From Whitmania pigra (taxonomy: Eukaryota > Annelida > Clitellata > Hirudinida > Haemopidae), in NCBI GenBank assembly GCA_021613335.1, contig JAJTWR010000308.1:1818001-1882000 (forward strand): a DNA stretch of 64,000 nt, given 5' to 3'. A model generated the notes under the pieces. That model did no database searches and was not told the DNA's origin. It saw only the letters and a program-made list of their open reading frames with translations. Both the position numbers and the translations under genes were made by a program. This document shows, in pieces, positions 22,501-41,156 of this stretch. The number at the start of each line of letters is the position of its first letter. Position 1 is the first letter of the stretch.

Positions 22501-25500
22501 TCATTTTTGATAGCTTGTATTTTAGCTGAAAGAATGTTGTAATATTCCTCTTTGGAAGATGCCTTCTCAAATACTCCACTTTCCAACTTCTTTATGCACA
22601 GGATGATGTTTGTCAACTCATTCAGACTCAAGCTGCCACAAGAAGGGTACAAGCATTTCATGAGCTTATAAACAACACTGTCTCTCATTTCTTTACGAAA
22701 ACTCTGATGCCAGTCGCTTTTGTCGGATGGAAATATATTTAGCTTTACTTCCTGTCCAGCATTCTCCGGGCATTGGTTTGAAGTTCCAACAGCAGTCGAT
22801 CTCAAGTTAATGCCCAGAGAATACGTGTTTGTCGGGAGACTGGCAGAATTTCCGAGCTGGACAAAGGACGATCTCGGAGGAAGAGACGAGGCCGTGGTCA
22901 AGTTCTTAGAGAGCAGAGATGCATTCTTCTTTTCACAGGCAAGTTTCAGAGGCTGACAGACCGCACATTGATTGTTAGAGCATTGCTTCCAGTGTTTGAT
23001 TATTTGCCTTGAGGATGCACAGTAAGAAAATGTGCAATTGTCTTCTTTACAATCAGCAAGGTGCTTCAATACATCCTTCATGGTTTGACACTGAGGAATG
23101 TTACAAAAGGAGCCTGCAGACTGAAAACCATCCCTTCCCTTTTGACATTTATTGGCATGAAGAAGGAGGATAAGTTGCTTTTGAATAAGACACCTATTTT
23201 GTATCAAAGAGGATTCTAATGGGACGTCGACTGGCTTATTTTCATCCGACGGTAGTGCCCGAGGCAAGGTCGTCTTTGACTTTTGAGAACCACTTTGAAC
23301 CAGAAAATAATTGGAATCATTTTGCAAAGAAGAAAATGTTGCCTGTGAAGATTGTTGCATTTGAAAGATTAATGGTGTCATGATAGGCTGTCCCTCAGGT
23401 TCAAACTTCTGAGGAATTAAGGAGGTTGAAGATGGAAGTTTGAAATCTCTTGGAATATCAGTAGCAGGTCGAGTATAAATAACACAGTCCACACTTTTTC
23501 GAAGGATATTTGTGCATTCAACGGGAAATGTGGAATGTCCCGACAATTCATCTAATTTTACATCTTTGGAGTAGAGAAGGTCGACATTTTGATCGCCGTT
23601 CGATTGCTGGCCAGCAAATGGAAGAGTCGCCTAAAGTAATAAATTATGAACTTATCATTGGTGCCGTCATATCCTTTTGTTAATTAATTAATACAGACAT
23701 TGACATTAAAATAAATTAATTAAATTATATAATGCACATTCAGAATTGCACCTGCAGTCTCTTGACTGGACCTTCATGTTCAACTTGAGGATGTTGTAGA
23801 CTGAAATAATCACTTTGAAAATAAGGAACTTGGATACCCTGGTTTCCGAAAGATTGAAAGCCTGCAAATGATAATCTTATTAAAAGTATATCCTCATGCT
23901 TCTAGAAGGTTGTGCTGGGTCTATATTCAACATCTTACATGCTACTTAGTGCCTTGTGTTGCATAATTAGCTATTTGAACTTCACCAAGAAAACTTTAAC
24001 AACTTTCATTAAACATTACTATAACTAAATTAACTTATTAAATTAATTATTTAAAATGGTTAACAATAAAGTTGAGACATTGTTATTCTGATTCTGCAAT
24101 TTAAAAAGAAAGAGAAAACATTTGAATTTTGAATCATTCCAATTAATAAAACTGAAACTTCAAGATCAGCTTTATTCTTATTTTGTGGCAACAAAATCTC
24201 ACATTCATTTGATGAAATATCTCTCAGCTCTTCAGGTAACTCTGCATTTAGATTATTTGCATTTACAGCATCCCAACTACCTGAAATAAAATTGTTTATG
24301 TAAAACTGGAACCTATAAACGGTACGGTCAAATTATTATTATATTATAAAATTATAAGCCGTCCTTATCTGAGGTAACCAAATGGCTGAGACCATTTTAA
24401 TCAAAAATAAATGTATACTACGTATAGAAATGAGATGATGTTAAATCTTTAGAAAATTCATAAATGGAATAAAATAACAAAGTTTATCTAAGATTGCATC
24501 ATTAAGATTTTTAAAGTGCCACCAGAACATGGCTATTTATGGTTGAGGCATTATAAATGTCTGAATCTTGAATAGGTTAAAAAAATTAGCTTAAAAAACT
24601 CAAGCATAACTTGTGGTTATTGCTTTAAACATGTATCTAAATGTGGATCAAAGGATGCACCCAATGGCATGCTCTTTATTCCTTATAAAAATAAACAACT
24701 ATATAAATAATAAATAATTTACTCAGAATTTTAATTGTATGATCTTGAGCTATGCAGGAATATACTTTAACTTAGTTGTTTAATCTGCATATCACCTTAA
24801 TCTTTAGCTTTTGGATTCTGTGGAATAATAGAAATATAAGCCTGATAGCAACTTGTAGATAAGTAATTTAATAAGCTTCAAATCATGTAAATAAAAGCAA
24901 ATGTCTCCATTAAAAATAGTCGGCAGCAAAATATGCTACTCATAAAAAAAAGACTTTTGTGAGAGCTCAAAATGTTCATAAAATATAGAACTATTTTCTA
25001 ATTATAGAACATAGAGGATTAAAGCCAAAGACAGACTTATTATGATAACAATAGTCCTAATTTTTGTTTGGTGCTGGATATTTGCTAAAAAGTTCCATTG
25101 CAGCAAGAATTCCCAATGATTGTTTCAACAATGAGTAGCAAAAAAATAAATTATTTGTTGAAGCTCCAGTACGAACCATGTTACAATATTACAGTATTAC
25201 AATATCATATTTCAAAACAAATCACTTGTTCATGATTTTTTTCTGCCTTAAGACAAATAATAAAATTAATTTTTTGTGTATCAGAATATCAAAATGACTT
25301 AATTAAATTAACCAGTAATCTGAATAAGACATTGAGCAATTGTTAAACCTGTTATTACTATTCCATATTTGCAATACTCTTTAAAATATTTGTTATTTCA
25401 TTCTGAACACAGTTTTTTTCTATTTTTCCTTTGTTAACCGAATGGTATTAGCAGCCTAAGGATGCTTTTGTTCATGAAATATGTGAACGATAATCATTAT

Positions 25501-25872
25501 ATATAAAAACAAAAAAATTATGTCTTATGATCCTTTTACTCTTTTATTAGCAATAAATTTAACAAATTACCATTTTTACTAAATCAACATCTATTCTAAA
25601 CTGTTTTATTATTTTAATCAGATAACTTTTTCTTTATTAAAAAAAATATTATGTTCTCTATGAGAATGCCAAACAAAGAAAACACCATTTTAAATATTAT
25701 TATTCATTGATTTGTTCAATCAAGAACTTATATTATTGCTATTTTAATCACCCAATTATAACAATTGAATAATAATGAGACTAAAAGCAATCCAAAACTT
25801 GCAAGCTATGGATTCTGGTTCCATGGGTTTTAGACGTTTTGGTGTAGGGCAAAATTCGTTGAGAGAATCCAT
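16596..25872 (-). CDS. CREBBP: CREB-binding protein / p300 histone acetyltransferase
   Basis: Transcriptional co-activator that acetylates histones (H3K27, H3K18) and transcription factors. Exons: 25799-25872, 24203-24276, 23752-23861, 22451-23630, 22019-22390, 20868-21897, 20654-20767, 20420-20585, 19795-19998, 19516-19665, 19169-19450, 18052-19095, 17614-17793, 16596-17549; 1977 aa, against about 2440 in human. The N-terminus has the basic PTPKRLKP motif. Then: TAZ1 (about 225-310), KIX (about 390-470, with [10 protein letters not shown] and [11 protein letters not shown]), bromodomain (about 605-715, acetyl-lysine Asn in WVFNKKGSR), RING/PHD, HAT (about 830-1160, with [15 protein letters not shown] and QEWYKKL keeping the catalytic Trp and Tyr), ZZ, TAZ2 ([10 protein letters not shown]) and NCBD ([18 protein letters not shown]). 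The C-terminus lacks long glutamine runs. Single CBP/p300 genes are usual in invertebrates. Exon 2 has two close acceptors (CAG|GTAG|T); only the second keeps frame with exon 1. Confidence 0.95.
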
Positions 25873-26901
25873 CGCAGATTGTTACCCAAATTTCATAAGG
25901 GTGGGCAATATTGAATCTGCACCTCGAGATTCAAGTATCAATCAATCCCACTGGTTGCGATAAACTCTTCAAAATATCTTTACAAGCACCTGCACATCGC
26001 ATAGACACCAGCAAAAGCAGCGGTATGGCCATAGCATTGTTTATATTTACTTAGCCTAAACGAAATAAAAATTAATTTGCGCCACCAACATGCATTTTTA
26101 AGCATACATGTCTGGGTCTTCAATTTTAAAATAAAACACCTAACTTTTTTATAAATAAATGTTAATATATAAAAAAAACATGTAATGCATTAACTTTGAC
26201 GAAAACGGCTATGATCTAAACAGTTCACAAATTTAATTTACAAAAAAACAATTAAGTCTGCTAACAACTACTCAAATTAAAATGTACGTAAATTTTATTT
26301 GTCGTTTATTAGATTGCAGTCGTCGAAGGAGGACGTCGATCAGCAAATCATTTGTAACCGTTTGTCAGAATGTGAATTAATGCTCAAATTCACACTGTGA
26401 TTCTAGATAAATAATAGTTAAAACAAATAAACAAACACCTTTTTAGCAGGGTTTTATTGTCACATGGCTATACATGGTGCTAATTACCTAAGTAACATAA
26501 TTATTAACAGTGGTAGTCGTAGTTTTTTGGGCCTGCCACTTACACCAGCTGATACCTGATAATAGCTCTCACAAATTACATTTTAGATCATATTTCGTAA
26601 TAACCGCTAATAGAATTTCACTAAAAAGTGACTAATTAATTCAGTCATCGCAAAACACATTTCCCTCTGATTTAGCAAATAATCATAAATGTCAAAGGTG
26701 ATAGGTTCAACATGTTTATTTCATTTATTGGCAACATCAAAAATAGAAGGCACAATAATGTATTGAACAAATTCAATTTTGTAACACAATGTTTCACTGA
26801 GTTCGTTGTGCTCGAGCAAGTATTCAAGTGATGACACACAAACAAGAAACAAAGGAAAGAAGTTATCGAGACAAATGTCTTTTGTTCCAAAGTTGAAGCT
26901 T
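25873..26901. other. intergenic, no gene seen
   Basis: Between the CBP start codon and the tetraspanin stop. It should contain the CBP promoter/5' UTR and the tetraspanin 3' UTR (reverse-strand AATAAA at 26715-26720). No further coding or repeat structure noticed. Confidence 0.5.
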
Positions 26902-28947
26902 TTAAGCTGGATACACTTGATTCATTTTGTTTGCAACCACACATGACCACAAGATGACGAAGACCTGCAAGAATAACAATCTTATCAGATTACTAATATC
27001 TTTATCTTTGATTATTATTATCTTTCGTCAGAAAACTTTACTTTTAACAAAGCCAGTCTTAACATTTCAAATCGGTTTTTTTGTGGACACTCAGATTTTA
27101 AAATAAGCTTAGTGAAAAATTAATTATTCATAAACTGGATTCCAAAATTATCGTTGGTGTATTTGGAAGTACAAATAAGAATAAGCCCACAATGTAAGCC
27201 AGGATTTTGCACAACGTAATAAATTAAGAAAAAAGATTCCGTCATAACTGGAAACAGGCAAGACAACATTTTAAAATCTTGGTAAATTCATACCGCGATG
27301 ATGAGAATGCCAGCTATGGCGAGAGCAATAAATGGCTTGTAAAAAGCCACATTCGGCATCACTTTTCCCCAACAACCCTGGAAGTACAAATTTCAAATCA
27401 ATTAATTTATTTTTATTTGAGATCTGTGCACAGCCTGACGAGTAACTTACATCGTGACTAACACCCTATTCAAACTATCTTACGTCACAAATCAATCATT
27501 AAGGCCGATAGAAAATCAGTTAGAACCGTTCGAAACTGTTGGAAAAGTTAGAATCAATAAGAACCGTTTTCCAGTTTGAGATTGTATCATTGGGCTCCAC
27601 GGCGCATAGCTCTTCGAAAGGTGTGACGTCAGGAAATGTTCCATTCATCTTGCAACAGGCGACTGGAGTGACAAGGGTGGAAGTAATATTGTAGTAGTAG
27701 GTCACGTTTCTCTCCCACTTTGTGGAGGAATTGAAGTCTTCGTAGCTGTGCAGCCCACAACAACTGAACTGGAAGATAAATTAACGTTAGCTTAAGAGTT
27801 TATTTATTAAATAAGCTTTCAGCTATTAAATAAAAACAATCAGTACAAAATTAATCTAATTTTATAATTGTTACAAAATGTTGAAAAATAGCTGTATTAT
27901 TAAGTTTATTATGAGCATAAATACCGGTAATCTTAGTAAAATTATTAGTGACAATAATGGATTCATCTTAAATGAAATTAGTGCTATTATTAGGAAATTA
28001 GCTGCGTTGGTGCAAATAAAGTGGTGCAATCACTTAAAACAAATATATACGAAGATGTACCTGGATCATCACAAAATTCCAGGCTAAGGATGCCGTATCC
28101 GAGTATTCCAGTCCTTGATAATCATTCTCAATTGTTTTCAGAAATTTCTTCTGGAGACGTTTGTTTGCCTAAAAGGTTATGCTTTCTTCTAAGTAACTGG
28201 TAGATGGAAAATCACAAAAAAACTGACTTACGGCACCAGACAAGATGATGGAAGAGAGAATAACCAGAGCCAAACCTATGATTCCAATGACGAGTGCGTA
28301 CTGAAAATAAGAAAAATTTAAAATTAAACAATATTAAACAAATGGATTTTCCTAACAAAATATAAAACTTATTATTATTTAATAAGCATGCTAACCAGGT
28401 AAAGCAAACATTTGCTCTTGCAACATGCCCCGAAGAAGCCAATGAGAGATAGAACTGCAAGTACCGACCCGAATGAGATGAGGGTAATGGAAATTGGCTC
28501 CAACACTCGGGCCAGGTCAATGGTGGGTGTGCTTGTGGTGCTGTTATCATTTGAATCAATTTCGAGATTTTCTCTGAGTTCTTGAGTGCGACAATCCCAA
28601 ATATTAATTAACATGAAATAAGAAGAATATTCAGCCACAAATGAATCTCAATTACTTAATATTCCTTTAAATGCCTGCTCAAAAACGGACTTCAGAATGG
28701 TCTCGGAGACATATTTGGTCAGAAGGCCGGCAGCAAGTATTAAAAGTCCCACAAGCTGTCGAAATTATAATTTTTCCAATTCATATAAACAATTTTTACC
28801 ACTGACATTGTCCATTATTAGTAGCATTTCTCTCAAAACTCACGAGAATGGCGAAATTTAAAACAAAAATCAAAACAGTTCGCTTACACTTAGGACAGCT
28901 GTGAAGACAATCAGCAAAATCCTGGCACACGTTACTACACAACTCAT
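26902..28947 (-). CDS. tetraspanin
   Basis: Four-pass membrane organiser protein that builds microdomains with partner receptors. Eight exons: 28888-28947, 28656-28755, 28396-28580, 28232-28300, 28061-28168, 27565-27768, 27294-27377, 26902-26964; 290 aa. TM1 is preceded by MSCVVTCARI. TM2 holds IGFFGACCKSKC, the usual post-TM2 Gly-Ala-Cys-Cys. TM3 is YALVIGIIGLALVIL. The large extracellular loop starts with a helical ANKRLQKKF segment and has the diagnostic FSCCG, PVACC and GCWGK cysteines (six or more) plus several N-glycosylation sites (NSS, NVT, NGT). TM4 ends in a short cytoplasmic tail (ANKMNQVYPA). Membrane-proximal cysteines suit palmitoylation. The loop is most like the CD63/CD151-type group, but I cannot assign an orthologue. 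The exon 6 donor (ACG|GTTCTT) was chosen for phase. Confidence 0.9.
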
Positions 28948-30954
28948 TTTTCAGCAATTGAGACCTTTTTGGACTTGTAACAGTTTATCTTTTCTAAAAA
29001 GCGCCAGAAGTCTCACAAGCCTATACTTCCGAAATTCCCGCTACTCATTCGCAACGAATATTTATCTTAGCACTCGTCTGCAGGCTTATATTTGCAGAGC
29101 ACCTTTGATGTTTGCTAGTATTAATAGCCGGTGTTGACGAGAACGTCTTAATTAATACGGTTCTACCTAGAAACGACTTCAATTATGATTATTTCTTTCA
29201 CTGGCTGCTTGTGTTTCCATGTCTACCTTTCACCATCCTCACCAGTACGTCTGGTGCACATCTGATGTTCAGGTGAGATTACAACAAGGGGGCGTACAAT
29301 AACCGAAATACCGGCATGATGCAAATTACAATGAGAATATTTTCATAGCTTTCTGTAAAGAATGTGTGACATTAAGTAACATTTGGAGTGGCAGGTCAAA
29401 CAATTGTTCTTCCCTGAATTTCCCCAGGTATAACCAGCTCAATATTTGGAACTCACATTATCGTGCCAAAAATCTTATCAGCTAAGTCGAGTACATTGAT
29501 AAATAGGATCATTAATTAGCAATGCCTTAAGAACAAAATAAGGAATTTCCATGAAAAAATCATCTGTAGTGCGATTATATTTGCCGTTTTTTTTGAAGGA
29601 CGCATCAACACTTCCCGTTTAGATAATTAATCATTTCAGTGCAATTGATTTTTCTTTCCAAACGAAAAACTTAATGTACGACTAGAAAATAAAGTAGACA
29701 AATCTGTGCCGAAAACAATGATGTCACAAATCTTTGCTTAGCATTAAGCACCATTGTGTCCAACTTTTGTAACGCTCTAGACTCTAGAAGAAGTCCATGA
29801 CTTTAAATGTATTTTCGTTAAGCTTGCGACTTCAGTAGTTTCAAATGATTCAACCAAACCTAGGAGTGTTTGTGAACTTTGTTATTCTGAACATATTCAC
29901 TTATTTCGTAAAAAAACAAGCAATCAGTGATTACTTACAAGACACGTTTTAATTGATGTGAAAACGCTTGGAAAAGATGCATGTACATTTTCTAGTCCAT
30001 ATTCAATTTGTAGCCGTTAAGCAACATACAGTAAAACTACCTCGATTTGCCAATAACACAATACGCGAGGCTCGAAAGCGTCAACTGGCACGATGCCCTA
30101 CTATGGAATGCTGACTATGTACGGACATGACATTACCTGCCCCATCTTGACCTGAAAACTTCAAGCTAGTGTGACTAAAAACACCTATTTGACCCCTACA
30201 AATCCGCAGACTTAGTTGCAGTGAGTCGTTGTAAAAAAGTCACGATGGTAGCCCAAACCCTGTAATGTTAATTTTCGGTTTTTTTTTGCCAAATTCAAAC
30301 TCTGTGGGATTCAACAATGTAGCTTTTTTTCAGAAATAAGCCACTTTCGTTATTAAGAAAATAATTAGTAATAAAATCATAATAACCGAGTAGACCAAAG
30401 ATTCGGCAAGGACGAAAAGAGGAATCTTATAAGGACTGTAAGATTCTATAAAAACAAGCAAACAAAATCGTAGCATGTTACAATGTTATGACTCAAGTCT
30501 GAAGGTTTTCTAAAATTTTTATAGCTTCCACAAATTATAATTTGTTAAACTAGATTTATCAAATAATTAATCATAATCTACATATGTATAGGTTCAAAGA
30601 CACAACATGAGTCTGCAAACTTGGGTAAAAAAATACCACCAAAAAGCCATTGTCTCTAGCTAGGACTGTTTGTTGCGGCTAAAGTCAATAAACGGATACA
30701 GTTCGATCGCGGGTTCGAATAACAACTGCAGCGGGCCGGCGTAAAATCACATGAAATCATGAACTAGCCATTCTGTATTTACATCAATGTGGCAAATGTT
30801 CGGACAAAATAATGGAAGAATTCAAATGATTAATGTCAGACAAACGAATCCTATTTTCATACAATCACATTTTTATAAACATGAAACAGTCCAACGCAGG
30901 CTCCTTGCTTCTTTAAAAGAAAGAAAAATCGCCGGTCGACGAGACGTCCGCCCA
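28948..30954. other. intergenic, no gene seen
   Basis: About 2 kb between the tetraspanin start and the ZMYND11 stop. No convincing exons. A GGTTCGAAT B-box-like word near 30705 has no matching A box, so no tRNA or SINE is called. Confidence 0.5.
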
Positions 30955-36646
<5,692 letters not shown>

Positions 36647-38412
36647 CTCTGTAACAAAAAACAAATTAGGTGAATATTTGTGCCGAACGTATACCGAAAA
36701 TAGGCAACGCTTTCGGAAATTAAGACCGATTCGGTAGCAAAATAAGGTCTAAAATTGTACTGAAGTTGCACGTAGCAAATAGAAAATAAATTTCTTACCT
36801 CAAACACAGAATGCAAAAAAAAACCACTTAGATCGTCTGCGGAGAACTTGCAAAATAGTCACAAATGCACATAAACCCCGATGACGCAACTGATTCTGGC
36901 AGTTTGAAGAAATGTCTGACAATAGCATCTGATAGGAACAACTGAAAATTAATTTATAAAATTAAAATTTGAACGGAAATATAGTATTTTGGCGATTAAC
37001 ACCCAACCATCGCTTCAATAAAGGGATTATATGGCAACGGAAGACAGATTTGTGTAAGAATTTCAGTGAACCTTTTGTCGTGATGTGTTTTTACCATCGC
37101 ATAAGGGCTGTGGTTGGATTTGAGTTATATCACAAAAAAAGGCTAAGTCAAACTTTCCAGAATTGCATTATATGAAGGTAATTTGTTATGCCTATCTATG
37201 GCTGCTGCCTCATTAGTCATACCGGTTCAGCGACAATTTGCGTAAAATCTGATCACTTTCATGTTGATTTTATTATATAATTCTTTTTATTAACTTATTT
37301 CTTAGAGCTAGCACTACGAGATAGCAACGTATTCATTAATTGGAAAATTATCTCCTGATTCAATTTTGTAGCGTCGGAGATGTTTTAAAATATCAAAATT
37401 CTGGACGCAAGGCTGGGACTTCACGATTTAGCAATTTGTATTTGTTATTTAACCAATTTATGAGTGACTTTTTATCGAAATAATATGTGAAGCCACTTTT
37501 ATTTATTTATCTGATTAAAGTCCGTTGCACAAGTAAGATGATTTAGATTTGAAAAGCCACAACAAATTAGTCAAATAAATCCGTCTTAATCATCTAGTTA
37601 TGAAATGGATGTCAACAAACTACCACCAAACACCATTTGGGGCGTGCAGGTTAGCCGAATGGGTTTCGTGCCTGCATACGGCGGTAATGGCAACAGTCGT
37701 AATGTGTCGTGTTCGAAACCCAGCCTGCACTGCCGCCAGCGTCCTTGGGAAGGAGCGCTTTATAAATGGTTAGAAGAAGCGCCTCTGACGCTATGCATAT
37801 GGAGCTATATAAATGAAGTTACAATTACAATTACAATTACAAACCCAAGCAAATAATAAATAATCGCTCAACCATTTATATAGCTTAAATAGCCCGAATC
37901 ACTTTAGTTATGCAACGACATTTGATGAAATAAATGAATAAAACCTTCTTGACTTCAACGGGATTGGTGATAAAGCATTTAATGTTGGGAACATAATTGT
38001 AAGAAAAATGTAACTAAATTCCTAATTAGAGCTGGAGATATGTCATGGGGATACGCCTCTCCCTTCCAAATGTCGTCCCAAAGACCAGAAATACTCAAAC
38101 AAAAAATTCACTGCCTTCCCATACTTTAATGCTTCTAAAGTCCTCTCAATGAGAGGTTCTCATCATCACAAATTGCCATTCCCACTGTCAGAAGTTTTTG
38201 AACATCACACAGAATACACAAGACACAATCACTAAAATAACAACAATTGCCAAATTGTAGATTTTTGATGGAATGAAACTAAGATTCTTGAAAACACTGA
38301 AGAATGTTTACTTAATTTGGATGTGTAAATCTTAAGAGCACTTATCTTAAAACACATACAAAAATAAATTTCTCACAAAGTGAATGCAATAAACCAACAA
38401 AGAGAGACAAAG
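36647..38412. other. intergenic, ZMYND11 5' flank and LRR-Ig 3' flank
   Basis: Expected to hold the ZMYND11 5' UTR and promoter. The only defined structure I see is the SINE at 37641-37847. Confidence 0.5.
37641..37847 (+). repeat. tRNA-derived SINE, best copy, with (TTACAA)n tail
   Basis: Opens GGCGTGCAGGTTAGCCGAATGG: the TTAGCCGAATGG part resembles a tRNA-Leu-type A box. The B box is GTTCGAAACCC at 37711-37721, followed by the tRNA-unrelated body with GGAGCGCTTTATAAATGG, and it ends in a TTACAA hexanucleotide array (about 37821-37845). A short open frame across it is a repeat artefact, also present in the reverse copy at 15452-15638. Confidence 0.9.
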
Positions 38413-41156
38413 TTAATCACCAAGATTTATTTTGTGAGAACCATTGTCTTTATTGAGATGTAATTCTCCATCAGATGAGCTTGCATTAAATCTGGAATTG
38501 GTAGACTTGGTTAACAGTTGTGCGTCCATGTTATCCTCTTTATTACTTTCATTTCCTCCATGAACCAGTGGAGGCAATTCAAACACACTATCATCATCAT
38601 CTTCATCTTCTTCAATAGAATCTACAAAATCTGACACATTAATATGACCAGATCAAATTCTTGCAAAAAACATCTTATTTGTTAAATCAAACATTTAAAT
38701 GATAAATTATGCAACACGTTATATGTTACAATATTTCCAGTGAATCTATGCTATTTTTGGCATAATACTACATGACTACCAGCAAAAGAATGTAACTCAT
38801 GCTTACTGTGACCATTGTGAACATCAGGTTGAACATCAAGTTCACAAGCCATAATTTCAGAATCAAAAATCATTGACTCAGTCCTCGAACACTCGGCTTC
38901 AATAACGTGCAAACAATTGCCGACTTCAAGAAGCTCGAGGAGTTTCATCAAATTCTGCTGCTGTATCTTGTACTGATCTCTCAGTTTGGACATCTAGAGT
39001 AAAGTAAACAAGAGGAATAAATTAAAATCAAATGCAAAAATCAATAATTTGTTAAAACGCAAAGACATTCAAATTTAATTCACATAATGTAAAACTAAGA
39101 GTAAAAAATCAAATAACATCAAATCAATAATTCAAACCTGATGAACTCCATAGCCTTTCACCCTTAAAGTCTGGCTTTGGTAATGATCCCTAATTTTTCT
39201 TAGTTGTAAAGACCTGCTGTCCCGAAATCTGGTTCTTTGATAAACATAACCTTCTCTCAGCTTGTCAAACTGCTGCTGACAATTGGCTTTTATTTTCATG
39301 CTTTGGTTGCCATAATGAACTCTCATCCTATCTAAACAGTGCAAGATGCCATTGACGCTGGCCTGCTTGTATTTTCGGAGTTGACTCACTTTTGCACTTT
39401 TGAAGGCCGACATTTGTTCCAACGTGGCCGATCTGAGTGCCGTGAGTCGCTCGATCCGTGCCGAAGTATAATTCTGAAGTCGATCGGTCTGAAAGTTCAC
39501 CCTCAGTGCATTCAGTGTTTCTTTCATGCTTGATTTCTTCTCCTTCTCTTTCTGGCTGCACAACTTGCAGCAAGTCCTGATACCACCAAACAAAATGGCA
39601 AATAATAAAAAACTAGAAGAAGTTACGAGACCCACAAGCATGCTCGTGAATTCTGTCTTCATCAGTATTTCAAAATCAAATTTCAGATATACTCCCCTCT
39701 CCAAGCTTCCCCATTGAGTGTTATAGCACTCATAGAGACCCAAGTCCCTGCTTTCAATGTTCTCAATCAGCAAACTTCCGTTTTGTAAAATGCGATATTT
39801 TGGAGGTAGGAGTTTCTGATCATCAGAATCAAAGTACATTTCAATTTTCCCATTGGTGGTTTTCATCCACATAAAATCACTTTCAAGAGAATTGCTGTTA
39901 TTTCTGCAATGCAGAGTAGCCATCGAGCCAGAAATAAAAAAGAGTACCTCTTCCCCAGGTGTACGCAACGGAGCATCGAAACAGTTTAATTTGACACTGG
40001 CCTCTGAAAGTGGCAAGCCCCTCAATTCTTCTGGAAATGTGCAGGTTACAAGATGAGGACTGTGAAGATTTAGAGCTTCAACCAATATTCTGTTGAGAAG
40101 CATGGCTGAGCAGTCACAAACCCAATCATTGCCTGACAAATTCAGATGCTTCAAATTTTTCAAAAACTTGAAGATTCTAACATCAACATGAGTTAAATTG
40201 TTTTCACTCAAGTCCAGATATTGTAACTTTGTGAAATGTTTCAACATTTTGTAATTGAGATTTGCTAACTTTGGGCTTCTATGTAGTCCTAAATTATGTA
40301 ATTCTGACAAGTTTGCAAAGTCATTATCTGTAACATTCTCCAGCTTAGACAAATCATTCAGATGCAAATGAATCAAATTGTCTAGCCCATTAAATGCTAA
40401 TCTGCTTATAACTAAGATTGGATTTGCATTCAAGATCAATGTGCTCAAACTGATCAAACCAGCAAATGCATGCTGATGTAGGTAACTGATGTAATTTCTT
40501 TCCAAGTTTAACTTTTGTAATGAAGAAAACTTGCAGTTGGTCAGAAATGATACATCCTTCAGTTTATTGTTGTGAATATCTAATTCTTTAATGGAATTGG
40601 TCAAATCTTGACAATTTTGAGGAAAAACCAGTTCCTCTATTTGATTGCCTCCCAAATACAAATTTTCTAGGCTCTCTATATTCAGAGATGAAAACATAAA
40701 TGTCTTTATTAAATTTAACTCCAAGTTTAAAAACTTTATGTTTCCTAGTTTTGCAATATCAACAAGTGTAAGTTTGTTCCTTCTCAAGTTCAGCATTTGA
40801 ACAGAAGAGTTTGGTGAAAAAAAATTGGATGCATTTAAAGTTGACAATGCATTACTTTCCAACACCAATGTCTGTAGACCCAAATTGCTAAAAAATGAGC
40901 CTGCTTCAATGCAGGAAATGTTGTTGTACGCTGCATCAAATTCAATTAGATTAGCATAACTTTTTAAGTCTTTTGAACTAAAAGATGAAATAAAGTTATG
41001 ACTGATGTTTAGTGAGCTTATATTTCCATGATTTGGTTGAGGTATCCCCGTTAAGGACAAGTACTGACATTGGGCCTGAGCACGAGAGATAATACAACAG
41101 TGTACTTTGTTAAATAACAAAATGTGAGTGAATACTAAAAGCCACCAAGCCTCCAT
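38413..41156 (-). CDS. LRR and Ig domain single-pass receptor with repeated cytoplasmic tail
   Basis: Three coding exons: 39138-41156, 38807-38993, 38413-38630; 807 aa. Signal peptide (MEAWWLLVFTHILLFNKVHC), about ten leucine-rich repeats, LRRCT (NDWVCDCSAMLLN then two further Cys), one Ig-like domain (ATLHC, FMWMK, DLGLYEC: the Cys-Trp-Cys core is intact), a TM helix (about residues 500-522, MLVGLVTSSSFLLFAILFGG) and a cytoplasmic region of about 280 residues. The tail begins with Cys-rich CCKLC and basic residues, then 22-residue repeats sharing R-x-x-Y-x-x-Q, then an acidic C-terminus (EEDEDDDD). The ectodomain resembles neural and immune LRR-Ig families (Kekkon, LINGO, AMIGO-like), but I cannot place the tail in any of them. 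An acceptor 2 bp before ATG implies a 5' UTR intron. Likely a cell-surface adhesion or signalling protein. Confidence 0.85.

Noticed and set aside
30676..30745. Possible tRNA or SINE: contains GGTTCGAAT.
   Set aside because: Only a B-box-like word; no A box at the right distance and no cloverleaf pairing found by eye.
37605..37856. 84-codon open frame on the plus strand, similar to one at 15423-15620 on the minus strand.
   Set aside because: Both are translations of the same SINE; the similarity reflects the repeat, not a protein family.
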